Shown: positions 8,895 to 18,196 of the stretch, piece by piece
How positions within the stretch are numbered: position 1 is the stretch's first letter
How the letters are laid out: the number at the start of each line of letters is the position of its first letter
Source: CATQGW01 sp965262235
GTDB taxonomy: Bacteria > Chloroflexota > Dehalococcoidia > Bin125
Reading direction: 5' to 3'
Assembly: GCA_965262235.1 (NCBI GenBank)
Contig: OZ253504.1
Span: forward strand, 2,604,001-2,668,000
Length of the DNA stretch: 64,000 bases
The notes under the pieces: model-generated
Seen by the model: only the letters and a program-made list of their open reading frames with translations
What the model was told of the DNA's origin: nothing
The model's database searches: none
Program-made: the position numbers and the translations under genes

Positions 8895-9650
8895 TCAAAC
8901 GAGCGGCCAGGGGACGGCGCGACGGTTTTGGGGGGGATTGGGCAGGTGACGCTCGGAGAGGGCGCGAATCGCACGCTGCCGCAGGATCTCGAGCTCCTGC
9001 TCGGTGAGCAGTTCGGCGAGCGCGCTGTGGGCCGGACCGGCCGCTTCCAGGTCGCCGGCCAGCTGCTCGACATCGCTGAGCAGCTGCTCCGAGATTTCGT
9101 CGCCCGCGTAATCCCAGATCACCGTGCGGAGCTTCTCGTCGACGTGGAAGGAGAGCCCGTTGTCGATGCCCCAAAGGTGGCCGGCCTCGCCTTCGAGGAT
9201 GTGGCCGCCCTTGCGGTCGGCGTTGTTGGCCAGCCAATCGAAGAGCGCGAACTGACGCATCCGCTCGGCGTGCTGCTCGCGCAGCTCGAAGAAGGTGCAG
9301 CGGTAGTCGGTCGGGATGTAGGCCTGTAGCGAGCCAACGCCCAGCTCCAACCCTTCCGCGCGCTTCACGGTTGGCGGAATGATCGACCAGGCCAGCGCCC
9401 GCGAGAGCCGGTAGGCCGCGACCTCGCGGCGGTAGAGCTCGGGCGGGAAGTCCCAGAGCGGGTTCTCGCCGCGCGCCGGCTTGTAGATCGCGTAGCCCGA
9501 CTCGGGCGCGGCCTCGTGCTGCAGCTCGACGATGAACACGCGGTTCGAGGCGTAGGGAATTCGCGCCCCGTCGACCACTTCGCCGTGCAGCAGCCAGTCT
9601 TCGATCTCGTCGCCGGCAGGGTCCCACGAACGGTCGGGGAAGCGGTCCAT
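8895..9650 (-). CDS. SCO1664-family protein with PI3/PI4-kinase-like fold
   Basis: A 251-aa protein resembling the actinobacterial SCO1664 family of kinase-fold proteins of unknown function. Kinase-like features are the N-terminal sheet ending GYAIYKPARGENPLWDFP (Lys in an ATP-loop context), the catalytic-loop-like FDWLANNADRKGGHIL near 140 and a metal-loop-like WGIDNGLSFH near 165. The natural substrate is not known. It starts 6 bp after the MOSC gene stop, so it is in the operon pepN - exonuclease - MOSC - this gene. Confidence 0.72.
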   Translation of the reverse strand: MDRFPDRSWDPAGDEIEDWLLHGEVVDGARIPYASNRVFIVELQHEAAPESGYAIYKPARGENPLWDFPPELYRREVAAYRLSRALAWSIIPPTVKRAEGLELGVGSLQAYIPTDYRCTFFELREQHAERMRQFALFDWLANNADRKGGHILEGEAGHLWGIDNGLSFHVDEKLRTVIWDYAGDEISEQLLSDVEQLAGDLEAAGPAHSALAELLTEQELEILRQRAIRALSERHLPNPPQNRRAVPWPLV

Positions 9651-9656
9651 GCGCGG

Positions 9657-10442
9657 TCAGCCGCTGTTGCTGATCTGGATGGCGTCGCCGACGGAGATTC
9701 GGCCGCCGCTGACGACGTTGGCTTCGACGCCGAAGTCGAGGTGGCCGTAGTTGTCTTTCAGCACACCCATCAGCTCAGTGTCGCGGCCGGCGCCGGTCGG
9801 CGAGGCGTTGATCGCGTTGCAGCGGACGAGCCGCGCGGTTACATCGATCTCAACCTCCGGACCGACGCGCAGGCGGCGGCCGACCCAGTCGAACTCGGAC
9901 CACGCCTCGATGCCTTCCACGGCGAAGTTCAACCGGAAGCGCCGGAAGTCGACATCGACCGTGGCGACATCGGAGAGGTCACTGAGGCTGTCGAGCCCGG
10001 CGAGACTGATCTGGGTCGGACCGCGGTCGGTATAGCGGCTCGAGCCGTCGCCGAGCAGCACCAGCGGCTCGCGCTCGGGTCGACCGCTCAGCGGATTCTC
10101 GTCGAACGTGCGCACCACATCGGCCAACCGGTCGGCGAGGGCGGTGCGCTGCCGTTGGTCGGCTACGTCGGCCGATTGTTCGGCGCCTTCGAACGCGAGC
10201 GAGAGGCGGCCGGTGGCGGAATCGAAGCTCGCGGCGACACGTGGCAGATCGGGGGTGTTGAGCAGCGTGACCGACTGGCGCTTGGAAACCCAGCCGATCG
10301 GACCGACGCGCTCGGCGTTGCCGAACGCGAAGATGAAGGCTCGGTCACCGAGAACCGATTGGCCCGGTTCGAGTTGCAGCGTCTCAGCCGGCTGGGCGGT
10401 GAGGCCCTTGACGGGGTAGACGTAGCAGGCGTTGATCTTCAT
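9657..10442 (-). CDS. MOSC domain-containing protein
   Basis: MOSC (molybdenum-cofactor sulfurase C-terminal) proteins handle sulfur or bind molybdenum cofactor; some act as molybdo-enzymes that reduce N-hydroxylated compounds. The 261-aa sequence begins with the MOSC N-terminal beta-barrel block (KINACYVYPVKGLTAQPAE) and has LGDRAFIFAF near 31. Near 200 it carries the MOSC core RLVRCNAINASPTGAGRD, whose Cys is the conserved sulfur/Mo ligand position. The start is placed at the ATG before KINACYVYP although no strong ribosome binding site is seen. It lies 37 bp after the exonuclease-BRCT gene. No molybdenum-cofactor genes are in the window. Confidence 0.85.
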   Translation of the reverse strand: MKINACYVYPVKGLTAQPAETLQLEPGQSVLGDRAFIFAFGNAERVGPIGWVSKRQSVTLLNTPDLPRVAASFDSATGRLSLAFEGAEQSADVADQRQRTALADRLADVVRTFDENPLSGRPEREPLVLLGDGSSRYTDRGPTQISLAGLDSLSDLSDVATVDVDFRRFRLNFAVEGIEAWSEFDWVGRRLRVGPEVEIDVTARLVRCNAINASPTGAGRDTELMGVLKDNYGHLDFGVEANVVSGGRISVGDAIQISNSG

Positions 10443-10479
10443 GGCTGCTGGCCAATCACTCTGTGGGTCATGTCGGCGG

Positions 10480-11526
10480 TCATCTCGGTGGTCCGAGCAT
10501 CTCGAAAAACTCTGATTCGGAGATCACATCGATCTTGTGGCCCTCGGCGATCAGCTCGTCGGCGCGGAGTCGATCACGCTGGGCCGGCCCTTGCGCACCG
10601 TGTTCGATCGTATGGTCCGCGACGATCAGGAGGGTCGTCTCCTCGCTGAGCGCGGAACTGACCGTCAGCCCGGCGCGCCGGGCGACGATCTGCAGTGCGG
10701 CCGGCGCGACCAGCGACGAGCAGCTGACGACGACTGTCTCATCGTAGCGGCGGCGCTTCAGTCGCCGCAGCCGTCGCTTACGGGTCTTGCGTGGCTTGGC
10801 CGGGGTGGGTGGCGTGGCTGGGACGTCGGCTTTCGCGCGCTGCGGGCGCGCGGTGGGCTTGGTCGGCTCAGCGGGCTTGGTGGCCTGGGTGCGCTTGGCG
10901 GGCTTGGTGGATTTGGCGGGCTTCGATCGTGGCGCGGGGGTGCTGCCGGGCGCTGCTGGTGCGGGCGCACGAGTGGGCGCACGAGCGGGCGCACGCTCGA
11001 GCTCGATGATCGGTTCGATCGTCCGCGCGCCGGTTTTGCGCATCGCGGCGAGGATCACGTGACCGGCGGCCTTTGCGTCGGCGAGCGCGTCGTGGTGGGC
11101 GAAGCGGTAGCCGATCATTCGGCAGACCTCTGCGAGGCCGTAGCCGTCGCGGGAGCGATGCGGCCAGGTTCGGCGCGTGACCAGCGCGGAATCGAGCCAG
11201 CGCCAGCTCGGCGGCGGCAGGTTGGCTCGCGCCGCCGCCTGCGAGATCGCCGAGCGGTCGAACTGCGTGTGATGCACGACGACGCTGTCGGCGACGAACT
11301 CGTTGAGGCGCGGGAGCGCCTCTGCGAAGCGCGGCGCCCTCGCCACCTTGTCGCGGTCGATCCCGTGGATGCCGACGTTGACCGCGGCGAAGTAGTCCTG
11401 CGGATCGACCAGGGTGTAGAACTCGTCGACGATCGCGCCGCGCTCGAAGCGCGCCGCGCCGATCGAGCAGATCGACGCGTAGTCGGAGTTGGCTGTCTCG
11501 ACATCGAGCGCGACGAACGAGCTCAT
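10480..11526 (-). CDS. DEDDh 3'-5' exonuclease with C-terminal BRCT domain
   Basis: Epsilon-like exonuclease, probably in DNA repair or processing. Residues 1-165 form the DnaQ fold with the metal-binding set D8 and E10 (ALDVETAN), D90 (HHTQFDRSA), H145 and D150 (HHDALADA). A ~95-residue linker made almost only of Ala, Pro, Lys, Thr and Arg (KPAKSTKPAKRTQATKPAEP region) joins it to a C-terminal BRCT domain (about 265-348, VVSCSSLVAPAALQIV to ISESEFFEML). The linker is basic and likely disordered, and may bind DNA. Such exonuclease-BRCT fusions are known in Gram-positive bacteria. It starts 2 bp after pepN, so the genes are cotranscribed. Confidence 0.88.
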   Translation of the reverse strand: MSSFVALDVETANSDYASICSIGAARFERGAIVDEFYTLVDPQDYFAAVNVGIHGIDRDKVARAPRFAEALPRLNEFVADSVVVHHTQFDRSAISQAAARANLPPPSWRWLDSALVTRRTWPHRSRDGYGLAEVCRMIGYRFAHHDALADAKAAGHVILAAMRKTGARTIEPIIELERAPARAPTRAPAPAAPGSTPAPRSKPAKSTKPAKRTQATKPAEPTKPTARPQRAKADVPATPPTPAKPRKTRKRRLRRLKRRRYDETVVVSCSSLVAPAALQIVARRAGLTVSSALSEETTLLIVADHTIEHGAQGPAQRDRLRADELIAEGHKIDVISESEFFEMLGPPR

Positions 11527-11528
11527 GG

Positions 11529-14081
11529 TTAGCCGCCAGCGGCAAAGGCCTGACAGGCGCGGGCGCGGCGCAACTCGTCGAGCGCCTCGCGCAGGTTGCG
11601 GGCGAGCAGCAGATCGCCGTCGCCGAGCTGTTCAAGCAGGTTAGCCGAGCGGTTGACGACCTCGTCGATCGCGACGTGGCCGGGGTAGAGCGCGCCGAAC
11701 CAGCGCGTCGCGTACTCCTTGTCGCGTTCGGCGAACACGCCACGCACCTCCTCGAAGAAGCGGCCGACGTAGGGCTGTAGCAGCGCATCCTGAGGCTTCC
11801 ACCAGAAGCCGTGCATTGCGGCGCCGAGGATGTGCAGCGAGGCCTCGCGGTCCTCGCGGAAGCGTGACCAGGCCGCTGTCTTGATCGCGGCGTCGGCGCG
11901 CGAGGCGCGCACGGTCTCAGCGGCGCGCTGGCCGCGGTCGGAGCCGTCGCGCTCCAGTTCTGGAGCGAGCCGTTCGAAGCCTCCCTGCATGTCGTAGGCG
12001 ACCGACTTGGTCACCAAACTCCAGCGCATGTCCTGGTCGAGCTCGAAGCCTTCGATGTCGACGCCGTCGTCGGCGAGCGCGAGCAACCGCTGGATTCGCT
12101 CGGGCTCCTGCGCCGAGCCGATCAGGATGCGCGCCCAGACGATCCGGAAGTCCGCGTCAGCGGTCGAGAAGAGCCCATCCCAGGCGAGGTCGAAGAGTTG
12201 GGCCGCGCGATCGAGCCGCTGCGATTCGGGCAGGTAGCGACCGATCGCGTAGAGCGCGTGGTTGGCGATGGTCTGCATGATCTCGAGCGTGCCCTCGCTG
12301 CCGAGCTTGTCGGCCGCGAGCGCGACGAAGTCACCGGCGGAGAACTGCTGGTCGCGCACCATGTCCCACAGGGTGTGCCAGAAGAGCAGGCGCTCGAACG
12401 GCGCGTCGAAGCGATCGATCTGTTCCTGCACGAACGACAGCGAGCGGTCGTCGAGCGCGATCTTGGCAAACGCGTGGTCGCCGTGGTTGGGGAAGACGGC
12501 GGCCGGCGCGCTGATCCCGACGAGGCCCTCGACGACGGTTTCGGGACCGTCGAGGTCGACCGGCACGGCGTCGCGCAGCACCGGGCCGTCGTCGCCGGCG
12601 TCGTAGATCGCCACCTCGGTCCGGTGCGGACGGAGGTCGGTGTGCTCCGCCGGTGCGGTCTGGACCATGGTGAAGGAGTTCACTTCGCCGTCGACGACGC
12701 TGTAGTTGGCGGCCAGGGTGTTGACGCCGGCGCGTTCGAGCCACAGTTCCGACCAGCGGCCCAGCTCGCGGCCGGAGCCTCGCTCGAGCGCGGCGAGGAA
12801 GTCGGCCAGGGTCGTGTTGCCCCAGGCGTGGGTCTGGAAGTAGTCCCGCATGCCGTCGCGGAAGCCCTCGGCGCCGAGGAAGGCGACGAGCTGCTTGAGC
12901 ACCGCAGCGCCCTTGCCGTAGGTGATCCCGTCGAAGTTCAGGAACGTGGCGTCGGTGTCGGGCACGTCGCCGGCGATCGGGTGGGTGGTGGGGAGCTGGT
13001 CCTGCTCGTAGGCCCAGGCCTTCATCCGCGCGTGGAAGGCCGACCAGGCGGACGACTCGAAGCGCGTGGCCTGCTCCATCGAGAGGTAGGCCATGTAGGT
13101 CGCAAACGACTCGTTGAGCCAGAGGTCATTCCACCACTGCATCGTGACGAGGTCGCCGAACCACATGTGGGCCATCTCGTGCAGCACGACCTCGGCGCGG
13201 TTGAGCCGCTGGATGTCGGTCGGCGGGTCGCGGAAGATCATCCGCTCCGAGTAGGTGATACAGCCGACGTTCTCCATCGCGCCCATGTTGAACTCGGGCA
13301 CGAAGACCTGGTCGTACTTGTCGAATGGGTAGCGGAAGTCGAAGAAGTCGGAGTAGAAGGTCAGGCCCTGGCGGGTGACCTCGAAGAACTCGTCGGCATC
13401 GAAGTACTCGGCCAGCGAGGAGCGGCAGCAGACGCCGAGCGGCGTGTCTTCCCAGCGGTCGTCGAAGCGCACGTAGGGACCCGCCGCGAGCGCGAGCAGG
13501 TAGGTGCTGAAGCGCGGGGTGGTCACGAAGCGACGCCGCGTGCGTTCGCCGGCATCGACTGACTCCGTCTCGGCGACCGGGTAGTTGGCGATCACCTCCC
13601 AGGCGCTGGGAGCGGTGACGGTCAGGTCGTAGGTCCCCTTGAGGTCGGGCTGGTCGAAGCAGGGCAGCAGACGGTGGGCGTCGTAGGGCTCGAAGTGGGT
13701 GTAGAGGTATTCGGCGCCGTCCTGTGGATCGATAAACTGATGCAGTCCTGCGCCGATGTGGTCGTAGTCGTTGGTGTAGTGGACGCGCACCTCGTTGGCA
13801 GCGGCCAGATCGGCGCCGTCGAGATAGAGACGGTTGCGCTCATGCCGCGCGGCCCGCTGGACGCCGTTGACGGTCAGCGAGTGGATCTCGCGACCCGTGA
13901 AGTCGAGGAATGCGCCCGCGGCGGGAGCGGCGTGGCTGAAGCGGATCGCGGCTTCGGCGTCGTAGGTCTCGGAGCCGGCGGTCAGGGAGAGGGTGAGGTC
14001 GTAGGCGACGTCCGAGATCGCCGCGGCCCGGTCTTCCGCCTCGTTCTGCGTCAAGACATTGGGGCCCGCTAGTTCGGCCAT
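11529..14081 (-). CDS. pepN: Aminopeptidase N (M1 family zinc metallopeptidase)
   Basis: Broad-specificity removal of N-terminal residues from peptides. The protein is 850 aa, the length of the actinobacterial-type PepN. The exopeptidase signature GAMEN lies in FNMGAMENVG near residue 268. The zinc site HEMAH near 299-303 is followed by the third ligand in NESFATYM about 19 residues later. A proline-rich, Asp-rich N-terminal propeptide-like beta domain and a helical ERAP1-like C-terminal domain make up the rest. A strong AGGAGG stands 8 nt before the ATG. First gene of a minus-strand operon and divergent from the alpha/beta hydrolase at 14193. Confidence 0.95.
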   Translation of the reverse strand: MAELAGPNVLTQNEAEDRAAAISDVAYDLTLSLTAGSETYDAEAAIRFSHAAPAAGAFLDFTGREIHSLTVNGVQRAARHERNRLYLDGADLAAANEVRVHYTNDYDHIGAGLHQFIDPQDGAEYLYTHFEPYDAHRLLPCFDQPDLKGTYDLTVTAPSAWEVIANYPVAETESVDAGERTRRRFVTTPRFSTYLLALAAGPYVRFDDRWEDTPLGVCCRSSLAEYFDADEFFEVTRQGLTFYSDFFDFRYPFDKYDQVFVPEFNMGAMENVGCITYSERMIFRDPPTDIQRLNRAEVVLHEMAHMWFGDLVTMQWWNDLWLNESFATYMAYLSMEQATRFESSAWSAFHARMKAWAYEQDQLPTTHPIAGDVPDTDATFLNFDGITYGKGAAVLKQLVAFLGAEGFRDGMRDYFQTHAWGNTTLADFLAALERGSGRELGRWSELWLERAGVNTLAANYSVVDGEVNSFTMVQTAPAEHTDLRPHRTEVAIYDAGDDGPVLRDAVPVDLDGPETVVEGLVGISAPAAVFPNHGDHAFAKIALDDRSLSFVQEQIDRFDAPFERLLFWHTLWDMVRDQQFSAGDFVALAADKLGSEGTLEIMQTIANHALYAIGRYLPESQRLDRAAQLFDLAWDGLFSTADADFRIVWARILIGSAQEPERIQRLLALADDGVDIEGFELDQDMRWSLVTKSVAYDMQGGFERLAPELERDGSDRGQRAAETVRASRADAAIKTAAWSRFREDREASLHILGAAMHGFWWKPQDALLQPYVGRFFEEVRGVFAERDKEYATRWFGALYPGHVAIDEVVNRSANLLEQLGDGDLLLARNLREALDELRRARACQAFAAGG

Positions 14082-14192
14082 CGCGTGATCCTCCTGTGAA
14101 GCTTGAATTTGCCGCGGATCGTATCAGCCTCGAACACGCGCCCGTCTACCATGCGGTTCGATTCACCCGATCGACACACAGCGGAGCGCAGC

Positions 14193-14972
14193 ATGCCCGA
14201 CAGCAGCCACGAGGAACACCAGATCGAGGTCGCCGGCCTCCCCATCCAGCTGCGTCGCGGCGGGTCGGGATCGACGCTGCTGGTGGTGCACCAGGAGACC
14301 GGAAATGCCGGCTGGATGCCGTTCCACGATGCGCTCGCGCAGTCACATGATGTGCTGCTGCCGACGCTGCCGGGCTGGGACGGCACGCAGCGCGGCGAGT
14401 GGATGCGCAATCCGCGCGACCTCGCGTCGGTGCTCCAGCTGCTGCTCGACGAGCTTGCCGTCGAGCGTTGCTCGGTCCTCGGCCTCGGCTTCGGCGGCTT
14501 CCTCGCCGCGGAGATGGCGGTCGCCAACCAGGCGCGGATCGATGGCCTGGTGCTGGTCGGTGCGATGGGCCTGCAGGTCGAGGGCGCGGAGATTCGCGAC
14601 CAGTTCCTGGAGGGTCACGAGGACTACGTCCAGAGTTGCTTTTACGACGTGGCGAACTTCCACGCGCTGTTCGGCGAGACGCCTAGCACCGAACAGCTGA
14701 TCGCGTGGGACGCGAACCGCGAGATGACCGCGCGCACGGCCTGGAAGCCGTTCCTCTACAGCCAGGGGCTGCCGCATCTGCTGTCCTCGGTGCGCGTGCC
14801 TGCGCTGGTGGTGCATCCGGAGCACGACACGGTCGTCCCGCTGGGTTGCGCGGAGGCCTACGCGCAGCGGCTCGGCAACGCCCGGCTCGAAACGCTGGCG
14901 GATGCCGGACACCTCGCCGAGGCGGAGCAGGCCGACGCGCTGGCGGGGATGATCACGGGCTTTCTTGGCTAA
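14193..14972 (+). CDS. Alpha/beta hydrolase-fold protein lacking the nucleophile
   Basis: A 259-aa single-domain alpha/beta-hydrolase protein of the MhpC/C-C hydrolase type. The nucleophile elbow reads VLGLGFGGFLA: the position normally Ser is Gly99. The acid (HPEHDTVVP) and the His (DAGHLAEAEQ) are retained. A paralogue at 48913-49701 keeps the Ser. The protein may therefore be a non-hydrolytic or cofactor-independent member, or inactive. The start at 14193 has GGAG six nt upstream; in-frame ATGs at 14103 and 14151 are alternatives. Divergent from pepN, with 111 bp between the start codons. Confidence 0.8.
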   Translation: MPDSSHEEHQIEVAGLPIQLRRGGSGSTLLVVHQETGNAGWMPFHDALAQSHDVLLPTLPGWDGTQRGEWMRNPRDLASVLQLLLDELAVERCSVLGLGFGGFLAAEMAVANQARIDGLVLVGAMGLQVEGAEIRDQFLEGHEDYVQSCFYDVANFHALFGETPSTEQLIAWDANREMTARTAWKPFLYSQGLPHLLSSVRVPALVVHPEHDTVVPLGCAEAYAQRLGNARLETLADAGHLAEAEQADALAGMITGFLG

Positions 14973-15005
14973 GCTGACACTGATGGAGGGGAGGGAGCGC
15001 CTCGG

Positions 15006-15695
15006 ATGGTGACGACGCGGACACGGCCGGCGGGAGCAGTGGAGGCCGCCGGTCCGGCCCCCTGGGAGATGCTGACGATCTGTCTACCGGAGGAACTGAA
15101 GTTGACCGACGGGCTGCTGGAAGAGCTGAGCGGCCTCAACCCTCACTGGAAGATCGAGCGCGGACACGACGGGGAGTTGGTGCTGACGATGGCCTCGGGC
15201 GGAGCGAGCGCAGTGATCGGTGGGAAGATTGGTAGCAGGGTCTGGGCGTGGCTGGAATCTGGCGGCGGTGGAATCGCGCTCGACGCGAGCGCCGGTTACA
15301 ACGTGATCGACCCCGAGGGCGGCGCGCCGATGCGCAATCCCGACGTGTCCTGGATCAGTGACCAACAACTCGAGCCGATGGACGGCGTGCCGCCCCGCGA
15401 GGGGTTCTGGGATCTGTGTCCCACGTTCGTAGTCGAAGTACGCTCGCCGAGCGACACGGTCGCGGCGCAGCGCCGACGGATGGTCGACTGGATCCGCTTT
15501 GGCGCGCAGCTAGGCTGGCTGGTCGACCCGCAAGGCCGTGCGTTGTGGATTTATCGGGCAGACGGGGAGCCTGAGCAGCTGGAGCGCCCCGCTGCGGTGA
15601 GCGGCGAGCAGGTGCTGGAGGGCTTCGTGTTCGACTTCACGCCGATCTGGACGATGCTGGATCGCGGGGACGAAGCGGCTGATCACGCTGAGTGA
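15006..15695 (+). CDS. Uma2 family putative nuclease (DUF820)
   Basis: PD-(D/E)XK-fold family, abundant in Chloroflexi and cyanobacteria, usually annotated as restriction-like endonuclease of unknown biological role. The 229-aa protein has the typical order: GELVLTMASGGASAV near 57 (corresponding to the usual GE...P...H core), RNPDVSWIS near 110 (D113) and TFVVEVRSPSD near 140 (E144; the usual Lys/Ser position after ExE is Arg-Ser here). The end shows the family's helical DWIRFGAQLGWLVDPQ. A GGAGGGAG tract precedes the ATG. It follows the hydrolase gene after 33 bp. No methylase or toxin partner is adjacent. Confidence 0.82.
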   Translation: MVTTRTRPAGAVEAAGPAPWEMLTICLPEELKLTDGLLEELSGLNPHWKIERGHDGELVLTMASGGASAVIGGKIGSRVWAWLESGGGGIALDASAGYNVIDPEGGAPMRNPDVSWISDQQLEPMDGVPPREGFWDLCPTFVVEVRSPSDTVAAQRRRMVDWIRFGAQLGWLVDPQGRALWIYRADGEPEQLERPAAVSGEQVLEGFVFDFTPIWTMLDRGDEAADHAE

Positions 15696-15757
15696 AGGGC
15701 ATGCGCTTTGGTCTCGGCGCGCGGAGGCGATTACGGGCTTTTCCGGTTGAGTGACTA

Positions 15758-18166
15758 ATGCAGGTGTCGAGCGTCTTCGTTCATCGAGCGACGGTCGGTC
15801 TGTTGCTCGCGATCCTGACGCTTGTGTTGTCGGGTTCGTTGGCGCGGGCGCAGGATCCTCCGCTGGGGGTGGAGGTGCTGTAGGGCGGTTGAGGTTGGGC
15901 TGGGACACCGCTTCGGGCAAGATTGGACGCTGGTCTCGCCGCAACGGCGCATCCTCGCCGCGGACACGCCCGCCGACGCCTGGCGCGTGAGTTCGGCGGT
16001 CGGCGTGCCGATTAGCCCGACGCACGTGCGGATTACGATCGAGAATCGAGGCGCCTGGACCGACGCGCGCAGTGCGGGCGAATTCGTCGCGCAGATCAAC
16101 CAGGTGCGTCAGTGCAGCCGCTGCGGCTGGTTGAGGCTGCAGCTGAGCGATGATCGGCTCGAGCTCCAGACCTACTCGGACGACTGCACCCACCTGACCG
16201 CGATCGGCGCTACGGACATCGCGAATCCCATGAGCGAAGGACGGCAGGAGCTGCGCGTCGCGGCGCGCCGCCTGGCAGGCGGCGGGATCGAACTGGGACT
16301 CCAGCGCCGCGCCGAGTCCGGCTGGGACGCTCTCCAGCAGCCGGAGGATTCGATCGTCCCCGCCGATCTCACGGTCGGCGTCTGGTATGCCACATCGCCG
16401 ATCTCGCTGCCGCCGCCGCCGGCCAGCGTGGAAGCCGACCTGCGTCGCGGCGCATCGATCGAGAGGGTCGGAGATGAGCTGCAGGTCAGCGTCGACGGCA
16501 CGACCTACCGCACCAACTGCGGAGAGCTCCAGCTTCGTTCGTTCCGGACGACACTGCTGTTGGACACGCGCGACGAGCAGTGCGATCGGTCGGTCGCGCT
16601 CGCCACGGTCTGTGCCTCGGCGGACGTGGGCCGCGACTGCGGCGTCCAACGGACCCAGGCGTATCGCTGGGAGACGCGCCAGGAGCGCACCGCGAGGTTC
16701 GGGCACATACCGCTCACGGAGACGGAGACGGAGACGGAGACGGAGGACGTTGTCGACGCGATATTCGCCGACTACTTCGCGTCGGGGCGACGCGCTCCGA
16801 GAGTGGTCGCCTGGAGCGGTGATACCGCCCACTTCGACGGCGCCAAGAACCAGATCGTTCTCTCCGAGAGCAGTTTTGCGTTCGACACCGTCGCACATGA
16901 GATGAGTCACGCGCTGCTGTCGGCTGCGCGGATTCGGAATCCCGGCCACGACGGCTCGCACACCGCGCTGATCATGGAATTTTGGGGGCGCTACGTACTG
17001 CTGATTGATGTTTCTGAGGCGCGAGCTGACGCGCGCGCGAGCGATCTCGATGTCGCCGAGCGACCGCGTCCGGCCCCGCGAGGCGACGCTGGCATCGTGG
17101 CGGTGCGAGACATTCTCTGCGCTGAGTCCGTGACGTCGGACGCGCTCTGCCGCGCCTTCGATGGGCAGATGTCAGTGCTCGGCGCGCAGGCGACCACTGA
17201 CCTATACCTCGGCAGTGGGAGGCGCGGTGACGATTTGTCGTGGACGACGGGCGTTGATTCCCAGACGAGCGGCATGTGGACCTCTATCAGGCAGGACGCT
17301 GCAGTCGTGGGGGCGTCGGACGCGCGGGCGCTATTTCGGGTCAGATGCACCACCGCAGACGAACTTGATCTCCGTGTTTGGTGGTCCGGCGTTCCCGACC
17401 TCAATGGTGAGGTGACCTACCAAATCGGAGAACTTCAGGCCGTCGACGCTCGCTGGCTCACCGGCAGCGGCAGCGGGCCGGGCGGACCGTGGCTGTATCA
17501 CCAGGCGCCGGGTCCTATGGGCATTGCGCGCGCGTTCAGCTGGGCCGCCCGTTCAGGCGGAGAGCTGAGCTTCAGCTTCGAGCTCTACGGGCGGATTTAT
17601 TCAACCACGTTCGATCTCGATGCGATCTTCAACACACCGGCGCAACCGAATCTCGCGCAGTGTGGGTCGCTCGCGGAGCCGCCGGCGCTCGGTGAACCGG
17701 TCACGGGGTTTTGTCGGTACGGCCCGCATTTCTGGTGGAACACGCAGCTGAACTCCGAGACGGGCGCGCTGCTCACCGCTGTGGTCCGCGAGACGGCAGT
17801 CGAGGGAGCGGATGCGGCGCTCGCGCGCCTCCGGGTCGTATGTGTGTACGACGACACGCTGGCTGTGACCTGTGGTGGCGTGGCGTTCCGGAACTGAGCC
17901 CCGATGTGAGCTTGCGGATCGGTGAGCTTCCGCAGCAGGACGTGACCTCGCTGACGAGCATTGGCAGATGGGGGGACAACGACTGGAGCTTCCACGGGGC
18001 GCCGGACTCTCGCTCGCTCGTGCAGGCGCTCGGTTGGGCCGCCGGCGCCGGCGCCAACTTCAGCGTCAGCTTCGTGAGCGACGGGGCGACCTACAGCGCC
18101 AGCTTCGACCGCGACGGGCTCTTCGAGACACCCGTCCAGCCCAACCTCGCGCGCTGTGGGCATTAG
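15758..18166 (+). pseudogene. Secreted HEXXH metalloprotease-like protein with two frameshifts
   Basis: Three reading frames join into one protein. An ATG at 15758 opens a clean signal peptide (hydrophobic core GLLLAILTLVLSG, cleavage after ARA) that stops at TAG 15881. The body continues in another frame (about 15884-17875), and the C-terminus in a third (about 17870-18166). The body has a zinc-type motif HEMSH in VAHEMSHALLSAA. It then has two copies of a ~125-residue domain: the first ends PAQPNLAQCG; the second is split by the frameshift and ends PVQPNLARCG. Because the second repeat realigns across the shift (WWSGVPDL against WWRGVPEL), the break is real in this sequence. It is either a decayed gene or base errors in the assembly. 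Protease activity is inferred from HEXXH only. Confidence 0.7.
16716..16745 (+). repeat. Five tandem ACGGAG hexamers
   Basis: Five perfect copies of a 6-bp unit inside the secreted metalloprotease-like gene, coding for alternating Thr-Glu ahead of an acidic stretch. Gain or loss of units would keep the frame and only change the length of this hinge. Confidence 0.9.
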
Positions 18167-18169
18167 ACT
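18164..18169 (+). promoter_or_regulatory. Putative -10 element TAGACT built on the preceding stop codon
   Basis: TAGACT starts with the TAG stop of the upstream open frame (18164-18166) and lies 27 nt before the LLM start at 18197, with a GAAGGAGA ribosome binding site between. The same hexamer occurs at 5059, 47640, 52681 and 56079. No convincing -35 box is seen. Confidence 0.4.
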
Positions 18170-18196
18170 GCCCGCCAACGACTGAAGGAGACCGCC

